A DNA stretch of 49,868 nt, taken from NCBI RefSeq assembly GCF_900240845.1, contig NZ_OERU01000007.1:1-49868 (forward strand). The letters are read 5' to 3'. This stretch comes from Peptostreptococcus faecalis (lineage in GTDB: Bacteria > Bacillota > Clostridia > Peptostreptococcales > Peptostreptococcaceae). The position numbers were made by a program, and so were the translations under genes. A model generated the notes under the pieces. The model was not told where the DNA came from. It searched no databases and was given only the letters and a program-made list of their open reading frames with translations. Positions within the stretch are counted from its first letter, which is position 1. Each line of letters starts with the position of its first letter. Of this stretch, positions 1-8,397 are shown one piece after another.

Positions 1-1
1 A

Positions 2-337
2 GAAGTGAGAGCACTTACTGGAAATAAGACAGACATGATACTAGTAGATGGAACTGACTTCCCAGATGGAATCACAATCAACTCACTAGCAGCTAAGTTT
101 AAGTGCCCAATTCACCTTACAAAACCAACTTCTCTAACAGATATAACAGCTAAGGACATAGCTGGCTGGAAGATAGACAGCATACTTGTAGGTGGTGGAG
201 AAAATTCAGTATCTAAATCTGTATATGATGGATTAAAAGTAACTAATAAAGAAAGAATACATGGAGCGGATAGATACTCTACAGCAGTGAAGATATCTCA
301 AAGACTAGATAGAGTTTCAACTCCTATAGGAAGATAG
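2..337 (+). CDS. CWB2 cell-wall-binding protein, 3' part
   Basis: The frame is open at the left edge, so only the C-terminal ~111 residues are present. They carry CWB2 signatures: the DFPDG segment, the ILVGGGENSVS end of one repeat, and RIHGADRYSTA, which opens another. CWB2 modules anchor clostridial surface proteins to anionic wall polymers. The last repeat stops abruptly about 25 residues after it begins, so the C-terminus looks truncated or recombined. A terminator hairpin follows. The family call is firm; the effector domain, if any, lies outside the window. Confidence 0.8.
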   Translation, partial: EVRALTGNKTDMILVDGTDFPDGITINSLAAKFKCPIHLTKPTSLTDITAKDIAGWKIDSILVGGGENSVSKSVYDGLKVTNKERIHGADRYSTAVKISQRLDRVSTPIGR

Positions 338-431
338 TTACAAGCTAATAACGAATGAAAAAGCAACAAAAATAGATATTCAATAAAATATGCAATAAAA
401 AATTCTAAAAGATTTTAACTAATAATATATA

Positions 432-480
432 ATGCACCTTTGAAAGCTATGATATAAATAGTTTCAAAGGTGTATTTTTT
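432..480 (+). terminator. Rho-independent terminator after CWB2 gene
   Basis: Arms CACCTTTGAAA (435-445) and TTTCAAAGGTG (462-472) pair perfectly and are followed by a T-rich tract. Confidence 0.8.
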
Positions 481-714
481 ATGATTGAAAGCAAGCGAAT
501 TATAAAATATTTTAAAATGTTCATAAATTGTTTATAAATGCATTATTGAAAATAAATAGAAAAATAAATTGTAAAATTATGGTATAGTAAAATAATAAGG
601 TATATATTATATATTACAATATTATTATGCTATGAATAATAAATTGGTTATTACCTTGCTGTATGATATAACCTAGTTACAAAAAGAGAACGAAGAAAGT
701 TTAAGGTGAGATAA
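481..714 (+). promoter_or_regulatory. aroB upstream region
   Basis: No gene is seen in 338-714. A possible extended -10 (TGGTATAGT, 580-588) and a small hairpin GGTTAT/ATAACC (646-673) precede aroB. The aroB Shine-Dalgarno AAGGTGAG is at 702-709. No known riboswitch was recognised. The promoter call is weak. Confidence 0.35.
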
Positions 715-1773
715 ATGTTGAAATTAAATTTGAAAACAAATACAAGTGACTACAAAATATATATAGAAAAAGGTCTAATTGAAAGAATAGATGTTAAGAT
801 AAAAGAGATATTTTCAGGAGAAAAAATATTTGTTATTACAGACACTAATGTGGAACATTTATATGCTGATAAAATAATAAATAAGCTAAATGAATCTGGA
901 TTTAAAGTTTATAAAAAAGTTTTGGAAGCAGGTGAAAATTCCAAAAAAATAGATAATATAATAGAAATATATAGCTCTCTATCAGATAAATCGATTACTA
1001 GAAGTGATTTAATAATTGGAATAGGTGGTGGAGTAGTAGGAGATGTTTCTGGATTTATAGCATCTACATATTTAAGGGGAGTTAGTTTTGTTCAGATTCC
1101 TACGACTTTATTGGCACAAGTAGATAGCAGTGTAGGAGGAAAGACAGCAGTAGATACAGACTTTGGGAAAAATATGGTGGGAAGTTTCTATCATCCCAAA
1201 ATGGTAATAATAGATCCAAAAGTACTATTAACGTTGAGTGAGCGAGTTTTTAGAGATGGGATGGCAGAGGTAATAAAATATGCGTTTATAAGAAGTGAAA
1301 AGCTGTATGAATTACTAAATAAATTTAAAAACCGTGAAGAAATATATCCACACATAGAAGATGTGATATATGAATGTTGTAGTATTAAAAAGGAAATTGT
1401 TCAAAGGGATGAATTTGACAATGGAGAACGAATGATTCTAAACTTTGGACATACAATTGGGCACGCAATAGAAACATTTTATTCATATGAGAAATATACA
1501 CATGGAGAGGCTGTATCAATTGGGATGAATAGAATAGCTTCACTTGCGGCGGGAAAAAAGATAATATCAAATAAAATAAAAGAGCAGATAGAAGAACTTA
1601 CTACACAATATGGTCTGCCAGTTGATGATGAGAACATAGTAAGCAAGGAACTATTAAAGTATATAAAAAATGATAAAAAAGCAAGAGGAAGTGAAATAAA
1701 TATAGTTTTAGTTGATAAAATAGGAAGTAGTAAAATTTTAAAAGAAGATATAAGTTTTTTTAAAAATAAATAA
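715..1773 (+). CDS. aroB: 3-dehydroquinate synthase
   Basis: Cytosolic NAD- and metal-dependent cyclisation of DAHP to 3-dehydroquinate, the second step of the shikimate pathway. The 352 residues match family length. Visible signatures are GIGGGVVGDVSGF in the nucleotide-binding part, PTTLLAQVDSSVGGKT, the EVIKYA segment, and the metal-ligand histidines in NFGHTIGHAIE and HGEAVSIGM. The ATG start has AAGGTGAG upstream. It is the first gene of aroB-aroA-aroC-chorismate mutase, separated from aroA by 97 bp that hold a pentanucleotide repeat. Confidence 0.97.
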   Translation: MLKLNLKTNTSDYKIYIEKGLIERIDVKIKEIFSGEKIFVITDTNVEHLYADKIINKLNESGFKVYKKVLEAGENSKKIDNIIEIYSSLSDKSITRSDLIIGIGGGVVGDVSGFIASTYLRGVSFVQIPTTLLAQVDSSVGGKTAVDTDFGKNMVGSFYHPKMVIIDPKVLLTLSERVFRDGMAEVIKYAFIRSEKLYELLNKFKNREEIYPHIEDVIYECCSIKKEIVQRDEFDNGERMILNFGHTIGHAIETFYSYEKYTHGEAVSIGMNRIASLAAGKKIISNKIKEQIEELTTQYGLPVDDENIVSKELLKYIKNDKKARGSEINIVLVDKIGSSKILKEDISFFKNK

Positions 1774-1790
1774 ACTAAAATATGTTAAAA

Positions 1791-1820
1791 GAAAAGAAAA
1801 GAAAAGAAAAGAAAAGAAAA
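1791..1820 (+). repeat. (GAAAA)6 tandem repeat between aroB and aroA
   Basis: Six perfect GAAAA units follow a TAAAA unit in the aroB-aroA spacer, about 50 bp before the aroA start. Such tracts change length by slipped-strand mispairing. Confidence 0.9.
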
Positions 1821-1870
1821 CTATAAAAGTGTATAAAATAATCGATATATTTTAGAATAAGGGAGAAGCA

Positions 1871-3262
1871 ATGCACGTAGAGATAATGCCAACTAAATTA
1901 AACGGAAAAATAACTCCACCATCATCAAAAAGCCTAGGTCATAGAAGTATTATTTGTGCATCCTTGGGAGACGGAGTGAGTATCATACGAAATATTTACA
2001 TATCAGACGATATAGAAGCGACTATAAAGGCTATGATAAAGCTTGGAGCAAACATCCAAATATATGAGAGCAATCTAGTAATAAAGGGAATCTATGCAGA
2101 TAGAAGAGAGGATGTAGAAAATGACTCGATGTTAAAAAAGTCGAATACATCTCAAAATAAAAACGATAACATATTAAAACAAATAGTAAAAGAAAGTAGT
2201 ACAAATAAAAAGGAAAAAGTCGTAATTGACTGTGGAGAATCTGGATCTACAATCAGATTTTTAATTCCTATACTTACGCTTTTTGATAAAAAGTTTGAAC
2301 TAAGGACTAAGGGGAATCTTTTAAAAAGACCACTAAAATCATATTATGATATCCTGGATGAAGAAGGAATTTCTTATGAGCAGAAAGAAAAAAGTGTTTT
2401 TATAGAAGGCGGTAAAGTATTTAGTAAAAACACATACACTTTAAGAGGTGATATAAGTTCTCAGTTTATTACTGGATTATTATATGCACTTCCACTTTTG
2501 GAACATGATTCAGAAATAAGAATAGATGGAAAACTAGAATCTAAAGGATATATAGATTTGACAATAGATGTATTAAATACATTCGGAGTAAAAATAGAAA
2601 ATAGGGAATATAAAAGCTTTAAAATCAAAGGAAATCAAAAATATATCTCTACTGAATACACAGTAGAGACAGATTACTCTCAAGCAGCTTTTTTTATAGT
2701 GGGAGCAGCTTTGGGAAATGATATTTTCATCGAAAACATGTGCGAAAACTCTAGTCAGGGAGACAGAGAAATTTTAAATATAGTAAGAAAATTTGGTTAC
2801 GAAATAGATACTTCAAATGGAGAGCTAAAAATAACTGGCAAAAATCCAAAATCATATTCATTTGACGGAAGTGATATTCCAGATATAGTACCGATTTTAT
2901 CTCTACTAGCATCATTGAGTGAAGGTGAAAGTGTAATATCAGATGTAGGAAGGTTAAGAATAAAAGAATCAGATAGATTGATTGCCACATGTAATGAATT
3001 AAAAAAACTAGGTGCGGAGATACGTATAGAAGAAGATAATTTGATAATTTCAGGAAGAAAGTATTTAGATGGAGGAGTAGAAGTATCCAGTCACAAGGAT
3101 CATAGAATTGCTATGATGTTAGCAATAGCTGCCACAGTTTGCAAAGAAAAAATTAGAATCGAAGATGCAGAGTATGTTTCAAAATCATATCCTGATTTTT
3201 GGGAGAGATATAGAGAACTTGGAGGAGTAATAAATGTCAGCGACTTGGGGAAGAAAATTTAA
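1871..3262 (+). CDS. aroA: 3-phosphoshikimate 1-carboxyvinyltransferase (EPSP synthase)
   Basis: Joins shikimate-3-phosphate and phosphoenolpyruvate to give EPSP. Conserved pieces run in order: PPSSKSLGHR near the N-terminus, DCGESGSTIRF, LRGDISSQF, RLRIKESDRL and the C-terminal SHKDHRIAMM. At 463 residues it is about 35 longer than usual. The excess is a lysine/asparagine/serine-rich low-complexity stretch at about residues 78-116, just before the GESGST segment, probably a surface loop. The ATG at 1871 follows GGGAGAAGCA. Its 3' end overlaps aroC by 29 bp, which suggests translational coupling. Confidence 0.96.
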   Translation: MHVEIMPTKLNGKITPPSSKSLGHRSIICASLGDGVSIIRNIYISDDIEATIKAMIKLGANIQIYESNLVIKGIYADRREDVENDSMLKKSNTSQNKNDNILKQIVKESSTNKKEKVVIDCGESGSTIRFLIPILTLFDKKFELRTKGNLLKRPLKSYYDILDEEGISYEQKEKSVFIEGGKVFSKNTYTLRGDISSQFITGLLYALPLLEHDSEIRIDGKLESKGYIDLTIDVLNTFGVKIENREYKSFKIKGNQKYISTEYTVETDYSQAAFFIVGAALGNDIFIENMCENSSQGDREILNIVRKFGYEIDTSNGELKITGKNPKSYSFDGSDIPDIVPILSLLASLSEGESVISDVGRLRIKESDRLIATCNELKKLGAEIRIEEDNLIISGRKYLDGGVEVSSHKDHRIAMMLAIAATVCKEKIRIEDAEYVSKSYPDFWERYRELGGVINVSDLGKKI

Positions 3263-4334
3263 AGTAACAATTTTTGGAGAATCACACGGAACAAATATTG
3301 GTGTAGTAATAGATGGCATACCTAGTGGAACATATATAGATATGGAAAAAATTCAAACAGAAATGGATAGGAGGGCACCGGGAAAAGACTCTTTTTCAAC
3401 TGCTAGAAAAGAAAGTGATACTCCACTAATTTTGAGTGGAGTATTTGAAAGATATGCGACAGGAGCGCCACTTGCAATGACAATAGAAAATAAAGATCAA
3501 AAATCTAGAGATTATTCAAAAATGAAAGATATAGCTAGACCTGGTCATGCAGACTATTCAGCAAACATAAAGTATAGTGGATTTAACGATTATAGAGGTG
3601 GAGGTCATTTTTCTGGAAGGTTAACAGCGGGAATAGTATTTGCTGGAGCAATTGCAAAATCAATTTTAGAACAAAAAAATATACTAATTGGTTCACACAT
3701 AAAAAGCATTAGTAATGTTGAAGATGTTTCATTTGATTTTGATAGTTTAAATAAAGAAGAATTTAAAAAATTATCGAAGTCTAGATTTCCATTAATTGAT
3801 AGTAGCTTTGAAGAAAAAATGAAAGAATCGATCTCTATCGCAAAAGAAAATTTAGACTCTTTGGGAGGCGTAGTAGAGTGTGCTGTCATAGGTATAAAAC
3901 CGGGGATAGGAGAGCCCTTTTTCGAGTCTGTGGAGTCGGTAATATCTTCTATGATGTTTTCAATACCAGCTGTAAAGGGAATTGAATTTGGCGACGGATT
4001 TGATATGACAAAAATGAGTGGATCTGAAGCCAATGATTCATTTTGCATAGATGAAAAAGGTAATATAAGTACAAAAACCAACCATAATGGAGGAATAAAC
4101 GGTGGTATTACAAATGGTATGCCAGTAGTATTTAAAGTTGCAATAAAACCTACGCCGTCTATTTCAAAAACTCAAATGAGTGTAAACCTTAAATCTATGG
4201 AAAATGAAGAAATCAAAATAATTGGTAGACATGATCCTTCAATAGTACCAAGAGTGGTGCCGGTAATAGAAGCAGCAACTGCAATAGCAATACTAGACTG
4301 TGTAATGATAGGAGAAAAAAATGGAACTAGATAA
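3234..4334 (+). CDS. aroC: Chorismate synthase
   Basis: Reduced-FMN-dependent 1,4-elimination of phosphate from EPSP, giving chorismate. Signatures are FGESHG near the N-terminus, DRRAPGKD, RPGHADY, GGHFSGRLTAG, NGGINGGITNG and the C-terminal RHDPSIVPR. Length (366) is normal. The ATG lies inside the aroA end (29-bp overlap), and the gene's own end overlaps the chorismate mutase by 14 bp, so the three are one translational unit. Confidence 0.97.
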   Translation: MSATWGRKFKVTIFGESHGTNIGVVIDGIPSGTYIDMEKIQTEMDRRAPGKDSFSTARKESDTPLILSGVFERYATGAPLAMTIENKDQKSRDYSKMKDIARPGHADYSANIKYSGFNDYRGGGHFSGRLTAGIVFAGAIAKSILEQKNILIGSHIKSISNVEDVSFDFDSLNKEEFKKLSKSRFPLIDSSFEEKMKESISIAKENLDSLGGVVECAVIGIKPGIGEPFFESVESVISSMMFSIPAVKGIEFGDGFDMTKMSGSEANDSFCIDEKGNISTKTNHNGGINGGITNGMPVVFKVAIKPTPSISKTQMSVNLKSMENEEIKIIGRHDPSIVPRVVPVIEAATAIAILDCVMIGEKNGTR

Positions 4335-4581
4335 ATATAGAGAAGAAGTAGATAAAATAGACGATAAATTGGTGAAATTACTAGAAGAAAGATTAGAAAT
4401 TGTAAAAAAAATAGGTATGCTGAAGAAAAAAGAAAACTTGGAACTTTATCATCCTGAAAGAGAAAAGGAAGTTATAAGAAAAAATATAGGAAAATTGCAA
4501 AACAGTGAAAATGAAAAATACGTGGAAGAATTACTAAAAAGCGTAATGGATATATCTAAATCTGTTCAAAGAGATATATAG
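4321..4581 (+). CDS. Chorismate mutase, AroQ class
   Basis: An 86-residue all-helical protein that rearranges chorismate to prephenate. The opening pattern (YREEVDKIDDKLVKLLEERL), a following helix with KIG..KK, and YHPEREKEV are typical of the monofunctional AroQ fold. It overlaps aroC by 14 bp and closes the operon, directing chorismate to phenylalanine and tyrosine. No prephenate dehydratase or dehydrogenase domain is attached. Confidence 0.9.
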   Translation: MELDKYREEVDKIDDKLVKLLEERLEIVKKIGMLKKKENLELYHPEREKEVIRKNIGKLQNSENEKYVEELLKSVMDISKSVQRDI

Positions 4582-4611
4582 TTATAATTTATGTTTTTAA
4601 TTTTAAAGTAG

Positions 4612-4659
4612 AAAATAAGTAAAAGCGAGCTGAAATTATGGCTCGCTTTTACTTATTTT
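4612..4659. terminator. Bidirectional terminator, aro operon / SR-like gene
   Basis: Perfect 19-bp arms (4612-4630 and 4641-4659) have an A-tract on one side and a T-tract on the other. The hairpin lies between convergent genes, so it can end both transcripts. Confidence 0.9.
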
Positions 4660-4712
4660 ATTACTTTCATTTAATTTGCAAAAAAATTATGCTTTTTATT
4701 TTATGGTGAGAA

Positions 4713-5282
4713 CTATTTTTTTAGTTTTTTTAATTTTCCTTTTTCAATCAATTCACTGACTCTAAGCAGTTCTTTTTTTCGATTTTTATGTTCTATGATC
4801 ATCATTTCAGGGTTTTCAGAATCTTTTTCCACGTAGTCATAACACTCACAAGCAAGCCCAGACCCTTGCATCCAACTTTGAAGATAACCGCATTTTTCAC
4901 ATGCTTTCGCTGTAGGAGACCAAATTTTATGATATCTTCTACAATATATTTCTCTATCAGATTCTGGATAGTTGCCGCTCAACGAAAGATTTATATCGTT
5001 GCCTATAAAATTAAGATGTAAAACTTTTCTTTTTACCATTTTAGAGTTAGATTCAGACCTTGGTTTAGACTCAGGATTAGAATAAGTTTTTGACTTAGAT
5101 CTAGAACTAGTTTTTAGTTTAGATCTAGAGCCAGAATCAGAATCAGATTTTGGCTTAAATCTAGAGTCAGATCTTAGTTTAGGTATAGAGCTAGAATCAG
5201 AATCAGATTTATATCTACCTTTATATTTAGATCTAGATTCAGTTTTTGATGTAGCTGTTTTTTTATCAAAATTTCTCACCAT
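4713..5282 (-). CDS. Ser/Lys/Arg-rich low-complexity protein with C-terminal cysteine cluster
   Basis: Not a family I recognise. From the ATG at 5282 (AAAGGA 11 nt upstream; a GTG at 5291 lies too close to that site) it has 189 residues. Residues about 11-82 form SR-like low complexity (repeats of SRSK, KSDSDS, SESNSK) encoded by degenerate DNA repeats built on TTTAGATCTAGA-like units. The C-terminal half is more ordered, with C114, CEKC (128-131) and CEC (145-147), a possible zinc site, then a basic tail KGKLKKLKK. No signal peptide or membrane helix. It is on the same strand as aroEK-aroQ, 137 bp downstream. RNA or nucleic-acid binding is only a guess from the basic composition. Confidence 0.65.
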   Translation of the reverse strand: MVRNFDKKTATSKTESRSKYKGRYKSDSDSSSIPKLRSDSRFKPKSDSDSGSRSKLKTSSRSKSKTYSNPESKPRSESNSKMVKRKVLHLNFIGNDINLSLSGNYPESDREIYCRRYHKIWSPTAKACEKCGYLQSWMQGSGLACECYDYVEKDSENPEMMIIEHKNRKKELLRVSELIEKGKLKKLKK

Positions 5283-5419
5283 ATTTAACACCGTCCTTTT
5301 TCTGAAAACTAATTAATAAAATTTTCTTATAATGATATATTATGAGGTTGCTATTAAATACAACTCTCAAGATATATTAATATTAGTTATGGATGATAAG
5401 GTTACTACAATATTTTTTG

Positions 5420-5860
5420 CTAAATGTTATTTGAAATATGCCTATATATTGCATCTAATGCTACTATATAACTATCTTCTCCAAAACCACTGATACTACC
5501 AATACAAGCACTAGCAGTAACTGAAGTATTCCTAAACCCCTCTCTTGCGTGAATGTTTGATATATGTACCTCTATAAAAGGTGTTGGAACTGATTTAATA
5601 GCATCATGAAGTGCATAGCTATAATGAGTAAAGGCTGCAGGATTTATAATAATTCCGTCTACTGAAGAGTAAATATCTTGTATAAAATCTATAATTTCTT
5701 TCTCTCCGTTACTTTGAAAAAATATAATTTCTATTTCTTTTTTTCTAGCATAAGAACAGATATTTGAGCATAGATCATCATATGAATTAGATCCGTATAT
5801 ATCTGGCTCCCTTATTCCTAGCATATTTAAATTTGGTCCATTTATTATTGCGATTTTCAT
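5420..5860 (-). CDS. aroQ: 3-dehydroquinate dehydratase, type II
   Basis: Dehydrates 3-dehydroquinate to 3-dehydroshikimate, third step of the pathway. At 146 residues it has the size of the dodecameric type II enzyme. Motifs: NGPNLNMLGIREP with the lid region, FFQSNGE (most homologues have H or S where this has G), NPAAFTHYSYALHDA, and EVHISNIHAREGFR with the catalytic histidine. It starts 11 bp after the aroE-aroK fusion and is probably co-transcribed with it. Confidence 0.95.
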   Translation of the reverse strand: MKIAIINGPNLNMLGIREPDIYGSNSYDDLCSNICSYARKKEIEIIFFQSNGEKEIIDFIQDIYSSVDGIIINPAAFTHYSYALHDAIKSVPTPFIEVHISNIHAREGFRNTSVTASACIGSISGFGEDSYIVALDAIYRHISNNI

Positions 5861-5871
5861 TTAGTTCTCCT

Positions 5872-7173
5872 TTATAAATATTTCGTGACTTGAGATATCA
5901 AATCATCAATTGAAGTATTATTGTATAGTGTATGTTTTGAAACTTCTTTATAAAATTCTTCTCTCTGCTCAAATAAAGTATCTAAGTGAGATAGATTGCC
6001 TCTTAGAAGAGGTCTATTTGAGTGATTCTCTTTTTTTATATCTTCACATGAACGTGAAATGTAAAAAACTTTATCAAAACCATTTAAAAACTCTCTGTTT
6101 GACTTTTGTGTGACTACTCCGCCTCCAGTTGCTATGACGGTATTTTTTAAATTAGATGTTTCTAAAAGGCACTGAGATTCAATCTTTCTGAAATATTCTT
6201 CACTAATTTTAAAAATTTCGCTGACACTAATATTTGTGTTTTTTTCTATGAGTTCATCTAAATCTATAAAATTATATCCCAGTAAATTAGCTAGCTTTTT
6301 TCCAAATGTAGACTTTCCGCTACCAGGTAAACCTACAAGAAATATAGGGTCTTGATTATCTGAGTTTTTTCCAAGAAAATGAAGAAAAATTTCTTCTGAA
6401 ACTGATTCATTTATTGTTTTTTTACTCCAAATTTCTACAGCTCTTATTGCCTGCAATACAAGCATTTTAAGACCGTTTTGTGATTTCAGACCATGTTTTT
6501 TTGCCATTTTTATAAAAGCTGTTTCATGTGGATTATATATTAAATCAAAAGCGTATGTAAAGTTGTTAAAAAGACTTTCTTCAATAGGACAAGCCTCAAT
6601 ATTAGGATACATTCCTACAGGTGTTGAATTAATTACTACATCTGCTTTTAATTCGTATAAATCTTTATAGCTAACAAAATTTACATGGTTATAATTAATA
6701 TAATAGCTGTCATATTTTTGAGGTGTTCTACTTACAATATATATTCTTTTAGCGTTGTTATTTAATAAAAAATGAATAAGTGGTTTTGCAGCTCCACCAA
6801 ATCCAAGTACCAAAAAAGATTTATCAGATATAGGAAATACAGAATTTAATAATTTCTCTATTCCGTAGTAATCAGTATTATATCCTATTAGATTGTTATT
6901 TTCTAAGTTGATAGTATTTACTGCTCCTATTTTTTCTGATTGTTCATCTAAGCCATCTAAAAAAGGAATGACTTTTTGTTTGTATGGAATCGTCACATTG
7001 ACGCCAGAAATTTCACCGGAATAAATTTTATCTGTATATTTTTTAAGGTCATTTTCTTTAAACTCAAATATATCATAATTTGCTTCATAGCCAATTTTTT
7101 TATAAATAAAATCATGTATTTCTGGAGATATCGAGTGTGAAAGATGCTCTCCAAATAGACCATGTATTTTCAT
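5872..7173 (-). CDS. aroE-aroK: Shikimate dehydrogenase-shikimate kinase fusion
   Basis: One 433-residue chain holds two consecutive shikimate-pathway enzymes. Residues ~1-265 are AroE: HSISPEIH, NVTIPYK with catalytic K65, GYNTDYYG with D101, the Rossmann loop GFGGAAK and NSTPVGM. Residues ~275-433 are AroK: P-loop GLPGSGKST (281-289), DLDELIE, ATGGGVV and NRPLLRGN. The chain reduces 3-dehydroshikimate and phosphorylates the product. The frame is unbroken, so this is a real fusion. A strong AGGAGG lies upstream of the ATG. It heads aroEK-aroQ and is divergent from truA. Confidence 0.95.
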   Translation of the reverse strand: MKIHGLFGEHLSHSISPEIHDFIYKKIGYEANYDIFEFKENDLKKYTDKIYSGEISGVNVTIPYKQKVIPFLDGLDEQSEKIGAVNTINLENNNLIGYNTDYYGIEKLLNSVFPISDKSFLVLGFGGAAKPLIHFLLNNNAKRIYIVSRTPQKYDSYYINYNHVNFVSYKDLYELKADVVINSTPVGMYPNIEACPIEESLFNNFTYAFDLIYNPHETAFIKMAKKHGLKSQNGLKMLVLQAIRAVEIWSKKTINESVSEEIFLHFLGKNSDNQDPIFLVGLPGSGKSTFGKKLANLLGYNFIDLDELIEKNTNISVSEIFKISEEYFRKIESQCLLETSNLKNTVIATGGGVVTQKSNREFLNGFDKVFYISRSCEDIKKENHSNRPLLRGNLSHLDTLFEQREEFYKEVSKHTLYNNTSIDDLISQVTKYL

Positions 7174-7278
7174 AATTTATTCCTCCTAAAAAATTGTAGT
7201 ATACTATAATTATAACAAAAATAATGAGACTAGGTGTAAAGTAATTAAGCTTTATTATTTTTACTAAAAAAAACTGTA

Positions 7279-7307
7279 TTGAAGAGTGTGTATTTTTATA
7301 GTATATT
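7279..7307 (+). promoter_or_regulatory. truA promoter candidate
   Basis: TTGAAG (7279-7284), a 17-bp spacer, then TATATT (7302-7307), 60 bp before the likely truA start. Confidence 0.55.
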
Positions 7308-7367
7308 GAAAAGATATGAGTAAAATATATAGGTAAATAAGAAACGTTACATATGGAGAGTAAAGAA

Positions 7368-8108
7368 ATGAGTGAAAGAAATATTAAGTTGACAATAGCA
7401 TATGATGGTAGTAGATACAAAGGATGGCAAAGGCAGCCTAATTCCTTAGAAATACAAGGAGAAATAGAGTATGCGTGTGAACAAGTATTTAAGAAAAAGC
7501 GAGTAGAGATAATTGGTTCAGGAAGAACTGATAAAGGTGTTCATGCTATAGGTCAAGTTGCAAATCTGAAGGTGGAAACGACTATTCCAATTGATAAAAT
7601 ACCAGAAGCATTAAATAACACACTACCAGATGATATTGCTATACTGGAAGCTGAAGAGGTAGATGAAAATTTTCATGCCAGACATTCCGCTATAAAGAAA
7701 ACATACAGATATCAAGTTTATCCATCTAGGATAAAGAGTCCATTTTTTAAAAATACTTCTTATCGTGTCAAGTACAGGTTAGATATGGAAAAAATGAAAA
7801 AAGAAATCAAATCCTTTGAAGGAGAACATGATTTTGCGGGGTTTAGAAATAGCGGATCTTCAATAATCAACACGGTGAGGACAATATATAAAATTGATAT
7901 ATTTGAAGAGGGCGAGTTGATTATTATTGAGGTCGAAGGTAGTGGTTTTTTATATAACATGGTAAGAATAATTGTAGGAACAATAATTGATATTGGAAGC
8001 GGAAGAATAACCGAACCTTTGTCTGATATAATAGAGTCAAAAGATAGATTGAGAGCAGGGCATACAGCACCACCTCAAGGGCTATTTTTAAAAGAAGTAA
8101 AATATTAA
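7368..8108 (+). CDS. truA: tRNA pseudouridine synthase A
   Basis: Makes pseudouridine at positions 38-40 of the tRNA anticodon arm. Signatures: AYDGSRYKGWQRQP, GSGRTDKGVHA with catalytic D55, the HFHARHSA-like segment FHARHSAIKKTYRY, and SGFLYNMVRI near the C-terminus. The ATG at 7368 is preferred over an in-frame ATG at 7353 because GGAGAG (7355-7360) sits 7 nt before it, while nothing suitable precedes 7353. It is monocistronic, ending in a hairpin. Confidence 0.95.
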   Translation: MSERNIKLTIAYDGSRYKGWQRQPNSLEIQGEIEYACEQVFKKKRVEIIGSGRTDKGVHAIGQVANLKVETTIPIDKIPEALNNTLPDDIAILEAEEVDENFHARHSAIKKTYRYQVYPSRIKSPFFKNTSYRVKYRLDMEKMKKEIKSFEGEHDFAGFRNSGSSIINTVRTIYKIDIFEEGELIIIEVEGSGFLYNMVRIIVGTIIDIGSGRITEPLSDIIESKDRLRAGHTAPPQGLFLKEVKY

Positions 8109-8116
8109 AAAATTTG

Positions 8117-8154
8117 TAGATGAGTTTTGTAAAGCAGAACGCATCTATTTTTTT
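8117..8154 (+). terminator. truA terminator
   Basis: TAGATGAGTTTTG pairs imperfectly with CAGAACGCATCTA, followed by seven T. Confidence 0.8.
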
Positions 8155-8335
8155 GCAAAAAATAAAAAAACAAATATTCAATTGAGAAAAATATTACATT
8201 GTGTAGAAATATATAGAAATTAAAACATTTGATTTTAGAATGATATTATCCAGTATTTTCAATATATGCATAGCTGTATTTTAAGAAAACTTATTGTAAA
8301 ACAATTCAGATTAAAAAAAATATTACAAAAAAATG

Positions 8336-8364
8336 TTGACAAGTGAAAATTAGTAGTATAGAAT
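8336..8364 (+). promoter_or_regulatory. Sigma-A promoter of the serine cluster
   Basis: TTGACA (8336-8341), a 17-bp spacer, then TAGAAT (8359-8364), followed by AAAAGGAGG before the aminotransferase start at 8398. Near-consensus. Confidence 0.85.
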
Positions 8365-8397
8365 AAGTATAATTTAATTTAAAAGGAGGTTAAAGCA

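Noticed and set aside
3605..4081. 158-codon minus-strand frame inside aroC
   Set aside because: Antisense to a fully conserved enzyme; no ribosome site and no recognisable protein motif.
5160..5240. Repeated units TTTAGATCTAGA considered as a CRISPR-like array
   Set aside because: Units are too short and irregular, lack unique spacers, and lie in frame within a coding low-complexity tract.
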